A stretch of 21,816 bases of DNA from SW-9-67-25 sp964471665 (GTDB taxonomy: Archaea > Halobacteriota > Halobacteria > Halobacteriales > Haloarculaceae). The notes below the pieces were generated by a model. That model worked only from the letters and a program-made list of their open reading frames with translations, was not told the origin of the DNA and did not search any database. The position numbers and the translations under genes are program-made. Below, in pieces: positions 1 to 6,228 of this stretch (the first letter of the stretch is position 1; every line of letters begins with the position of its first letter). The stretch covers positions 1-21,816 of the forward strand of contig CAYYHG010000033.1 in NCBI GenBank assembly GCA_964471665.1, written 5' to 3'.

Positions 1-267
1 GTTGTAGTACGTGATGGAGTCGAGATCGCTGGCCAGTTCGTCCCGGTCGGCCCCGGCGTAGTCCTCGGCAGACCGGTATTTTTCGAAGAGGTCCGCGGTC
101 GTCTCGTTGACGCGCTCGTCGGTGCACTGTGCCGAGAGGATCACGGCGACGAGGAGTTCGAGCCGGTTCGAGAAGTTCAGCGAGATGGTCGCGTCGGGGT
201 ACTCCTCACCGAGTCGGTCGACGACCTCGCCGGCCTGTGCCTCTCGGGACGGACGTGGCGTGCCCAT
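1..267 (-). CDS. nth: Endonuclease III (partial, N-terminal 89 residues)
   Basis: DNA glycosylase/AP lyase of base-excision repair that removes oxidised pyrimidines. Only the first 89 codons are in the window; the gene runs off the left end, so the catalytic helix-hairpin-helix, the active-site Lys and Asp and any Fe-S cysteines cannot be seen. The visible part carries the conserved family block LNFSNRLELLVAVILSAQCT followed by DERVN, which lines up with the LNF...FELLIAVLLSAQATD..VN block of bacterial Nth, then the DLFEKYR and ITYYN segments at the usual spacing. The ATG at 267 is the only good start before the block. The gene is divergent from the asparaginase gene, with 78 bases between the two starts. 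Confidence 0.9.
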   Translation of the reverse strand, partial: MGTPRPSREAQAGEVVDRLGEEYPDATISLNFSNRLELLVAVILSAQCTDERVNETTADLFEKYRSAEDYAGADRDELASDLDSITYYN

Positions 268-345
268 GGTCGCGGGTAGTCGCGGGCCGGTTTCAGGGGT
301 TCGATCCGGGACAACCGGTTTGTGGCCCCGCGTCCCAGGGGTGGT

Positions 346-1311
346 ATGACCCGACCGAACGTACACGTCCTCGCGACCGGCGGAACGATCGCCGCCAGGG
401 ACGGCGAGGGAGGCGCGACCCCGGAACTGGATGGCGAGCGACTCGTGGAGGCCGTCCCCGGACTCGAGGACCTGGCGGACCTGACAGTCACCGACGTCGC
501 GGACACCCCGGGATTCGATATGCGGCTGTCCACGGTCGCCACGCTCCACGAATACGTCCGAGAGCACCCGGAGGCCAGCGGGGTCGTCGTGACCCACGGC
601 ACAGACACGATGGAGGAGACAGCGTACGCGCTGGACATGCTGGCCGACGGGACGCCGGTGGTCTGTACGGGCGCCCAGCGCCGCCCCGACGAGCGCAGCG
701 CCGACGGCCCCGCGAACCTCTACACGGCGGTCCGGCTGGCGGCCACCGAGCGACTCCGGGCGGCCGGTGGCGCGTACGTCGCCTTCGACGACGAACTCCA
801 CGCCGCCAGGGCGGTGACGAAAGCCCACACCGCTGCGCTCGACACCTTCCGGTCGCCAGACTCGGGCCCGGTCGCCCGGGCCACGCGCGGGTCTCTCCGG
901 TGGTACCGCGAGCCAGGGAGTCGCTCGGTCGACCTCGGCACGGTCGACCCCCAACTGCGCGTGCCGGTCGTCACCTCCGGAACTGGCGTTCCGGGCGACC
1001 GCGTGCGGCGTGCGGTCGAATCCGGGGCAGACGGCGTCGTGGTCGCCGGAACCGGACTCGGAAACGTCACCGGGAGCCTGGGCGAAGCGATCCGCGACGT
1101 CCACCCCGGGTGTCCCGTGGTCGTCGCCTCGCGCTGTCACGCCGGCCCGACCGAACCGGTCTACGGCACCCCTGGCGGTGGGCAGACCCTCGCGGACGCG
1201 GATGTCCCCTTTGCCGGGGACCTTCCACCGTGGAAGGCCCGTATCAAACTCCTGCTCGCGCTGGCGAGCGTCGACGACCGCGGGCGTCTCCGGGCCGCCT
1301 TCGAGAGGTGA
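346..1311 (+). CDS. ansA: L-asparaginase (asparaginase/glutaminase family)
   Basis: Hydrolyses L-asparagine to aspartate and ammonia. The 321-residue protein has both family signatures: TGGTI at residues 11-15 (nucleophile expected at Thr14) and THGTDTMEETA from residue 83, giving the second catalytic Thr86-Asp87. Lys159 in the AVTKAHT segment fits the remaining triad lysine. Length is normal for the family and there is no signal peptide, so the enzyme should be cytoplasmic. An in-frame ATG at 322 is possible, but the protein start MTRPNVHVLATGG and the haloarchaeal habit of short leaders favour 346; a weak T-rich box lies near 316-324. It ends 28 bases before the oppositely directed end of the cobalamin operon. 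Type I versus type II, and glutaminase activity, cannot be told from the sequence. Confidence 0.9.
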   Translation: MTRPNVHVLATGGTIAARDGEGGATPELDGERLVEAVPGLEDLADLTVTDVADTPGFDMRLSTVATLHEYVREHPEASGVVVTHGTDTMEETAYALDMLADGTPVVCTGAQRRPDERSADGPANLYTAVRLAATERLRAAGGAYVAFDDELHAARAVTKAHTAALDTFRSPDSGPVARATRGSLRWYREPGSRSVDLGTVDPQLRVPVVTSGTGVPGDRVRRAVESGADGVVVAGTGLGNVTGSLGEAIRDVHPGCPVVVASRCHAGPTEPVYGTPGGGQTLADADVPFAGDLPPWKARIKLLLALASVDDRGRLRAAFER

Positions 1312-1333
1312 GGTGTCGGGAGGTGCCGACGCC
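1312..1333. terminator. Short hairpin between convergent genes
   Basis: GGTGTCGG (1312-1319) and CCGACGCC (1326-1333) can pair with one G-U pair around a six-base loop, exactly in the 28-base gap between the asparaginase stop and the stop of the beta-propeller gene. There is no T-tract on either side, so it may be a processing or pausing element rather than a true archaeal terminator, or a chance pairing in GC-rich DNA. Confidence 0.3.
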
Positions 1334-1339
1334 CCGCAG

Positions 1340-2593
1340 TCAGCAACGGCCGACTGCGTGGAGCCTGTACGCGCCGTGCTCGACACCCTCGTCGTGGTAG
1401 ACGACCGGTTCCTCGACCGTGGCGACCGCCTCCCCGTCGACCGCGGCCGCAGTCGCGATTCCCTCCGTCTCGATCGTCTCCAGTGGACCCTCGCGCACGT
1501 CGAACAGCCGGCAGCCGTGGGCGTCGGCCTCGCGGCGCCGGAAGTTCTGGGCACAGGGAGTCGCGACCACCCCGTCCTCGCCGGCAATCTCGTTCGCGAA
1601 CCCGCCGACGGGTGCAGTCCACCGGCGGTCGCCGCCGGGCGTGTAGCCGAAGGCGGTGTGGTCTTCCGGATGGTTGACCTCGGTCTCGCGGCCCTCCTCC
1701 GGATAGGTGTTCCCGGTGAGAAAGAGGACGCCCGACTCCGTCGCGAAGACGTGGTTCGGGTAGGCGTAGACTGTCTCGCCGTCGACCTCCCGGGGTGTCG
1801 CGAGATCCACACGCCAGCGCACCGATCCCTCCCTGTCGAGGGCGTACCCGCGGTAGTCGCCGTGACTGGTGACGACGGCACCCTCCGCGAGCAGCGAGAC
1901 GTCGCCCACGCGGCGCTGGCCGTCGACGCCGGGATCCCAGGTCAACCGCTCGGTTCCGTCGGCCGCGTCGAGGACGACCAGTCCCTGCTGGTGGTTGCCG
2001 GTGCAGCGGTTGAATGCGACCGCGACCCGGTCGTCCCGGACGTCGAGGCTGATCGGCGACGCGTCGGTCCGGTAGCGCCACGCAATTTTTCCGTCGTCCT
2101 CGAAGGCGTACACCACGCTCTCGAAGTGGCGTCGCTCCCCCTCGGGACGGTCACCGCGGCGTTCGTATCGCCGTGTGGCGGCGTAGAGGCGGTCGGCACC
2201 CGCAACGCGATCCCCGTCCGCGACGATATCGACGACAAAGGGCAGGAAAAACCGGGTGTCTCTCTGTGGCTCGCCGACGTCGGCGGCGGCCTCGTACCGC
2301 CAGCGACTGGTTCCGTCCGCGTTGTACACCCGGACGGCACCGGCCGGACCGCGTTCGCCGACAGCGACGCCGTCGGGGAGCGTCGTCACGTTCACGACGC
2401 TGCCGTCGGTCCCCTCGGTCTGCCAGGCTTCGGTCAGTGTCTCGCGGTCGAACGCCCGCACCGCGCCGTGGGCAGTCCCGGCGACGACGTACCCGTCGGT
2501 CAGTCCGACCGCAGAGCGTCGTCCGCGGTGGCGCGACCCGCCGGGGTCGACCGCGCCGAGGTCGGTCGATCGCCGGTCGAGTGTGGTGCTCAT
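1340..2593 (-). CDS. PQQ-type beta-propeller protein at the end of the cobalamin operon
   Basis: A 417-residue soluble protein built of repeated beta-propeller blades: many segments of the form G-x-V-x-A-x-D-x-x-T/G-x-x-x-W, for example GAVRAFDRETLTEAWQTEG near residues 43-61, YNADGTSRWRY, FEDDGKIAWRY, LDREGSVRWRV and YTPGGDRRWTAPV. This is the PQQ-enzyme/BamB-like repeat pattern. There is no signal peptide, Tat motif or lipobox, so it should be cytoplasmic. Its ATG overlaps the stop of the DUF3209 gene by 4 bases, which ties it to the cobalamin operon as its last gene. No quinoprotein active site can be recognised, so a binding or scaffold role is more likely than an enzyme; its cofactor or ligand is unknown. 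The assignment to a propeller fold is firm, the biological role is not. Confidence 0.8.
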   Translation of the reverse strand: MSTTLDRRSTDLGAVDPGGSRHRGRRSAVGLTDGYVVAGTAHGAVRAFDRETLTEAWQTEGTDGSVVNVTTLPDGVAVGERGPAGAVRVYNADGTSRWRYEAAADVGEPQRDTRFFLPFVVDIVADGDRVAGADRLYAATRRYERRGDRPEGERRHFESVVYAFEDDGKIAWRYRTDASPISLDVRDDRVAVAFNRCTGNHQQGLVVLDAADGTERLTWDPGVDGQRRVGDVSLLAEGAVVTSHGDYRGYALDREGSVRWRVDLATPREVDGETVYAYPNHVFATESGVLFLTGNTYPEEGRETEVNHPEDHTAFGYTPGGDRRWTAPVGGFANEIAGEDGVVATPCAQNFRRREADAHGCRLFDVREGPLETIETEGIATAAAVDGEAVATVEEPVVYHDEGVEHGAYRLHAVGRC

Positions 2594-2961
2594 TCCTCGA
2601 CGGGGAACAGTTCGTGCAGGAGGTCGTGGGCCTCGCCGTACCCCTCGACGAGGCGCTGTCCCTGTGCGGTCAGCCGGGCGACGTCGCGTTCGGCGTCGCG
2701 CACCGCGACGAGCCGGCCGCGGACGTAGTCGTACTCGTCGGTGTCGGTGTCGGTTTCGGCGACCTCCTCCTCGAGGTCGACCAGCGCCGCGTCGAGGTGG
2801 CGCTGGATCTCCGAGAGCGTCTCCGCGTCTCTCAGTGCCTCGATGGGACCCGAAAGATCCGCTCCCAGTTCCGCCTCGGCGTGTTCGCGCACGCTCTCGT
2901 CTTCGGTGCCCAGTACGTTCAGCAGTCCGAGTCGCAGTGCTTCGAGTTCTTCACAGGCCAT
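2590..2961 (-). CDS. DUF3209-like small helical protein of the cobalamin operon
   Basis: A 123-residue acidic, largely helical protein starting MACEELEALRLGLLNVLG and ending near LLHELFPVEE. This pattern matches what I remember of the DUF3209 family, which occurs in haloarchaeal cobalamin clusters next to cbiX. It has a single cysteine (Cys3) and no recognisable catalytic motif, so no reaction can be assigned. Its start is 84 bases after the cbiX stop, the longest spacer in the operon, and its stop overlaps the propeller gene start by 4 bases. The spacer could hold an internal promoter (weak AT patch around 2980-2992), so the last two genes may also be transcribed alone. A link to cobalt handling or to CbiX is inference from context. 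Confidence 0.8.
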   Translation of the reverse strand: MACEELEALRLGLLNVLGTEDESVREHAEAELGADLSGPIEALRDAETLSEIQRHLDAALVDLEEEVAETDTDTDEYDYVRGRLVAVRDAERDVARLTAQGQRLVEGYGEAHDLLHELFPVEE

Positions 2962-3045
2962 GTGTCTGTGTCGTGTGTCGTGGTATGTGGTCGCGTCGGT
3001 TTACAGGCGGTGCAACAGTTCGGTGTCAGCTGGCGGGCGATCCGC

Positions 3046-4287
3046 TCACAGCGTCTGGTCGACCAGTCCGGAGACGATGCGGCCCCGGTCGAGGTGCGAG
3101 GAGACCACCTCCTCGGCGTCGTCGGGTTCGACCCCGCCGTACCAGACGCCGTCGGGGTAGACGGCGACGATGGGGCCCTCGCCACACCGGCCCAGACACG
3201 ACGAGCGCGTGACACGGGCGTCACACTCCTCGGAGTCACGTGTCGCCTGTCGGAGTCGCTCCAGCACCGCAGGCGCTCCGTCGGCGCCACAGGTCTGGTT
3301 CGTACAGACGGCGACGTGTTTCTCTGGGGCGTCGTGGACGTGGGGGTCGTCGTCGACGTTCTCGCGGTCGGCGTGTGTCTCCTGGTGGGTCAGCGCACGC
3401 AGCATCGCGCGGGCGCCACCGACGTCCTCTTCGTAGCCGTCCAGTTCCACCTTGTACTTGCAGGTGTCACAGGACATCTCGACGCTGCCCGTGCGGGCTG
3501 CCTGCCAGCGGTCCGCGAGCACGTCCAGCAGCCGGGAGTCGGTTCCCAGCGGGTCGCCAGCGGCAGCGTCGACGTAGGGATACTCTTCGTCGAACTGGTC
3601 GGCGCCGTCCCGGACGCGGCCAGTCAGGACGCCGTCACCCAGCATGTACGGCAGGACGACCACGGCGTCTGGCCGGCGTTTGGCGGTTCCGTGGAGCGTC
3701 TCGTCGAGCAGCGGGTCGGTGACGCCGATGAAGGAAGCCTCGACCCGCGAGAAGGCCCGTCCCTCGTAGAGCAGCCGCGCGAGTTTGTGGACGTCGGCGT
3801 TGGCGTCGGGATCGCTGGATCCCCGGCCACAGAGCACGACCGCGACGTCGTCGTCGGCACGGTCGACGCCCAGGTCCGCCTCGACGGCTGCCGCGCGGTC
3901 GTCGAGCAGGTCCAGGATGGCCGGGTGGACGCCGAGGTGTGCGCCGTTGTTGATCGTCAGTCCCGGATGGTCGCTCCGGGCCTGCTCGACGGCCAGGGGA
4001 ACGTCGTTTTTGACGTGGCTGGCCGCAAAGAGCGACAGGTGGACGACCGTGACCTCCGAAACCGATCCCGCGAGTCCCTCGATCGCCGCCGGAATCGCGG
4101 GCGCAGCCAGTTCGAGGAACGCGGCGTCGACCGGCAGTCCGAGCCGGTCCTCGAGCCCGACGGCGAGTTCGCGCACCTGTTCGTTGGACTTCTCGCGGCG
4201 CGACCCGTGGCCGGCCAGCACGATCGCCTCGTCGTCGAGGCGCTCGGCGAACGCGGTCGGCGCCGTGGCCTCTTCACTCCGGCTCAT
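3046..4287 (-). CDS. cbiX: Sirohydrochlorin cobaltochelatase, long form with Fe-S domains
   Basis: Inserts Co2+ into sirohydrochlorin (cobalt-factor II formation), the committing step of the early-cobalt route. The 413-residue protein has two CbiX-like halves. The first keeps the active-site histidines, His27 in AGHGSR and His91 in ASHVKND; the second (about 145-260) has CGRGSSD where a His would be, so it is probably structural. After it comes MSCDTC (271-276), the M-x-C-x-x-C motif known from the Fe-S binding long CbiX of Bacillus megaterium, then a His-rich linker (His301, 305, 316, 318, 324), and a thioredoxin-like [2Fe-2S] domain with C328-x4-C333 and C364-x3-C368. The ATG at 4287 overlaps the upstream stop by 4 bases; an upstream in-frame extension to 4392 lies within the preceding gene and is rejected. 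Confidence 0.93.
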   Translation of the reverse strand: MSRSEEATAPTAFAERLDDEAIVLAGHGSRREKSNEQVRELAVGLEDRLGLPVDAAFLELAAPAIPAAIEGLAGSVSEVTVVHLSLFAASHVKNDVPLAVEQARSDHPGLTINNGAHLGVHPAILDLLDDRAAAVEADLGVDRADDDVAVVLCGRGSSDPDANADVHKLARLLYEGRAFSRVEASFIGVTDPLLDETLHGTAKRRPDAVVVLPYMLGDGVLTGRVRDGADQFDEEYPYVDAAAGDPLGTDSRLLDVLADRWQAARTGSVEMSCDTCKYKVELDGYEEDVGGARAMLRALTHQETHADRENVDDDPHVHDAPEKHVAVCTNQTCGADGAPAVLERLRQATRDSEECDARVTRSSCLGRCGEGPIVAVYPDGVWYGGVEPDDAEEVVSSHLDRGRIVSGLVDQTL

Positions 4288-4967
4288 GACTCGGGAGCCT
4301 CGACCTCCTCGGCCTTTTCGAGGCTCCGGCGGAGTTTCCGGCGCCGCGACGGGGCGAACAGCCCCGTGGCCTCGCTGCCCTCGTAGAGCCACGGGCCGAC
4401 TACGGGGACGGCGCCGTCGTCGAGACCGAACCAGTACCCGCCGGAGGACGTCTCCGCGAGGTCACCGGTTGGCGCGGAGACCGGCACGTCCGAGAGGAGT
4501 CCCCGGACGCGTTCGAGCAGTCTCCGTTGGCCGGCGACAAAGGAGACGCCCACCGTGCCCGACGAGGACTTGAAACAGACCGTCCCGCAGCTTTCCACCA
4601 GCCCGCGGAGCAGCTGGCGGCGCTGCCCGTCGAAGACGTCCAGCCGGTAGCCGCCGGGCTGGTCGCCCAGCGGCAGTCCCAGCGACGCGCTCGCGCGTTC
4701 CCCGACGGTGCCGACCACCTGGACCGTGTACTCGTCCTCGGTCCGCGTCACCGCGGTGTCGTGGGCGTACTCGCGTTCGCGGATCCGGTGGTCGACCTGA
4801 TCCGCCCCCGCGATGGCAGCCAGCCGCCTCGCGGCCGTCTCGTCGGTCGTCCGGACGGTCACGCAGTCGGCCGTCACCTCGCCGTCGCCGACGACCCGCC
4901 CCCAGAAGTACGCCGTCTCCGGGTGGCGTTCCAGCAGGTCCGTCGGCGTTCCCGTCTCTATCGACAC
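4284..4967 (-). CDS. LAGLIDADG-like protein inside the cobalamin operon
   Basis: A 227-residue protein with two motifs spaced as in a single-chain LAGLIDADG protein: AYFWGRVVGDGEV (19-31) and QLLRGLVESCGTV (118-130). In the first, Asp28 sits at the catalytic acid position of L-A-G-L-I-D-A-D-G; in the second that position is Cys127. The end, with LYEGSEATGLFAPSRRRKL at 194-212, resembles the last helix of homing endonuclease domains. The gene is not an intein and does not interrupt another gene: it sits with a 10-base overlap after ferredoxin and a 4-base overlap before cbiX. The start is GTG at 4967. I recall related proteins being labelled cobalamin operon protein in haloarchaea, with no known role. 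Domestication as a nucleic-acid or substrate binding protein is inference; loss of one acid argues against normal double-strand cleavage. Confidence 0.75.
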   Translation of the reverse strand: MSIETGTPTDLLERHPETAYFWGRVVGDGEVTADCVTVRTTDETAARRLAAIAGADQVDHRIREREYAHDTAVTRTEDEYTVQVVGTVGERASASLGLPLGDQPGGYRLDVFDGQRRQLLRGLVESCGTVCFKSSSGTVGVSFVAGQRRLLERVRGLLSDVPVSAPTGDLAETSSGGYWFGLDDGAVPVVGPWLYEGSEATGLFAPSRRRKLRRSLEKAEEVEAPES

Positions 4968-5233
4968 GCCTCGACCTCCTCGAGAGGGGCGTCGGTGTCG
5001 ACCTGTTCGACCGTAATCGCACTCGGCGGGCAGGCGGCTGCTGCCTGGCGGGCCTGTTCGACGCGGTCGTCGTCGAAGTGGGCGACGACGGCACCGTCCC
5101 CGTCCCGGTAGTCCTCGGCTGTCTCCGGATCGAACCCGGCCAGTCCGTCCCCGGCCTCAACGAAGCGGTCGTCACGGACGAGGCAGGCGAAGATGCCCTC
5201 ACAGGCGCCCTTGTCGATGGTGACCCGGTACAT
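4958..5233 (-). CDS. Small single-cluster ferredoxin of the cobalamin operon
   Basis: A 91-residue ferredoxin with C11-x5-C17 (ACEGIFACLV) and C68-Pro (ACPPSAI). This three-cysteine pattern, with the second cysteine of the usual C-x2-C-x2-C missing, is that of ferredoxins carrying one [3Fe-4S] cluster; Cys90 near the end is an extra cysteine. It would be an electron carrier in the cytoplasm. Its position between cbiH and the LAGLIDADG-like gene suggests it feeds electrons to a step of corrin synthesis, for example CbiX or CbiH redox chemistry, but the partner is not shown by sequence. The ATG at 5233 shares one base with the cbiH stop (TGATG), so the longer in-frame reading from 5287 is unlikely. 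Confidence 0.85.
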   Translation of the reverse strand: MYRVTIDKGACEGIFACLVRDDRFVEAGDGLAGFDPETAEDYRDGDGAVVAHFDDDRVEQARQAAAACPPSAITVEQVDTDAPLEEVEACR

Positions 5234-6228
5234 CAGTACTCGTACTTGCTCTCGTAGCCACGCGGGGTGACCATCCGGTCGTCCCACACGTAGGTGTCCT
5301 CCGTGCCCACGAGGATGGTAGTCGTCATGTCGATCAGGTCCGTCTCGCCCAGCTCCGCCAGGTCGCCCAGTTCGACGATTTCCGTCGCCTCGTCTTCGCG
5401 TCCGGCGGCGTGGACGATTCCGACCGGCGTCTCCGGATCGCGGTGTGCCGTGAGGATCTCACAGCACTTCTGGAAGTTCTCCCGGCGCTTGCGACTCCAG
5501 GGATTGTAGATGGTGATCGTGAACCCCTCCTTGGCAGCGGCGTGGAGCCGCGACTCGATGTCGGGCATCGGTGTCAGGTGGTCCGACAGCGAGACAGAGA
5601 CGGTGTCGTTGACCAGTGGCGCACCCAGCCGCGCCGCACAGGACTGTGCCGCCGGGACGCCGGGCACCACCTCGAAATCAACCATCGACGCCGTGCCGCC
5701 TTTCGACTCCAGGATCTCGAGTGCCAGGCCCGCCAGGGCGTAGACGTTCGGGTCGCCGCTGCCGACGATCGCCACGTCGTTGCCCGCGAGCGCCCGGTCG
5801 ATCGCCTCCTCGGTCCGGGAGACCTCGCCACACATCGGCGTCGAGTAGATGTCCTCCGCGGCCGCCGTGATGTCGTCGGGGATGAGGTCGATGTACGTCG
5901 TGTAGCCGACGATGTGTTCGGCCTCGCCGAGTGCCGTCTGTGCCCGCTGGGTCATCCCCTCGGGCTGGCCCGGACCGAGTCCGACCGCGACCAGTCGCCC
6001 GGGATCCGATTCGAAGTCCTCGACGCTCGCGCCGACCTCTTTTTCCTCGTCGCTACTGCTCGCGCCACACGTCGAGGAACTGCTCGTCGAACCACTCGAG
6101 GCTCCACACTTCGATCCGGTACTCGTCGACGCCTCCGCGCCGTCGGTTTCGGTCGTCGAGGCGCCACACTTCGATTCTGTACTCGCTTCGGTGTCGGTGT
6201 CGGTGTCGGGGGTCGTATCAGTGCTCAT
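5233..6228 (-). CDS. cbiH: Cobalt-precorrin-3/cobalt-factor III C17-methyltransferase with Cys-repeat tail
   Basis: SAM-dependent methylation of C17 with ring contraction. The catalytic part starts near residue 77 (GRLVAVGLGPGQPEGMTQRA) and holds the tetrapyrrole methylase signatures GSGDPNVYALAG, VVPGVPAAQSCAARLGAPL and the C-terminal TTTILVG...MVTPRGY block. At 331 residues it is about 80 longer than a plain CbiH. The extra part is a Ser/Thr/Asp-rich N-terminal tail with three repeats, SKCGAS (19-24), SKCGAS (39-44) and STCGAS (52-57), placing Cys21, Cys41 and Cys54 on a flexible, probably disordered segment. Start ATG 6228 shares one base with the upstream stop. The tail could bind metal or a cluster, as other CbiH forms carry Fe-S additions, but this is not shown. 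A later start would remove the tail; no good alternative Met exists before the catalytic domain. Confidence 0.9.
   Translation of the reverse strand: MSTDTTPDTDTDTEASTESKCGASTTETDGAEASTSTGSKCGASSGSTSSSSTCGASSSDEEKEVGASVEDFESDPGRLVAVGLGPGQPEGMTQRAQTALGEAEHIVGYTTYIDLIPDDITAAAEDIYSTPMCGEVSRTEEAIDRALAGNDVAIVGSGDPNVYALAGLALEILESKGGTASMVDFEVVPGVPAAQSCAARLGAPLVNDTVSVSLSDHLTPMPDIESRLHAAAKEGFTITIYNPWSRKRRENFQKCCEILTAHRDPETPVGIVHAAGREDEATEIVELGDLAELGETDLIDMTTTILVGTEDTYVWDDRMVTPRGYESKYEY
6098..6185. repeat. Two 28-base direct repeats coding the CbiH tail
   Basis: The stretches 6098-6125 and 6158-6185 match at 25 of 28 positions and lie exactly 60 bases (20 codons) apart, in the same reading frame of cbiH. 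Each covers the coding sequence for one SKCGAS motif and its flanks. A third, more diverged copy codes STCGAS near 6058-6075. The in-frame spacing points to growth of the tail by unit duplication. Confidence 0.8.

Noticed and set aside
2173..4386. A plus-strand open frame of over 700 codons opposite cbiX and its neighbours.
   Set aside because: It is antisense to genes with clear motifs; long open antisense frames are normal in GC-rich haloarchaeal DNA, and its translation shows Arg- and Val-rich text with no family pattern.
4284..4967. An intein or a mobile homing endonuclease gene inserted into the operon.
   Set aside because: No intein splice motifs or split host protein flank it; overlaps with both neighbours and the loss of one catalytic acid suggest a resident gene.
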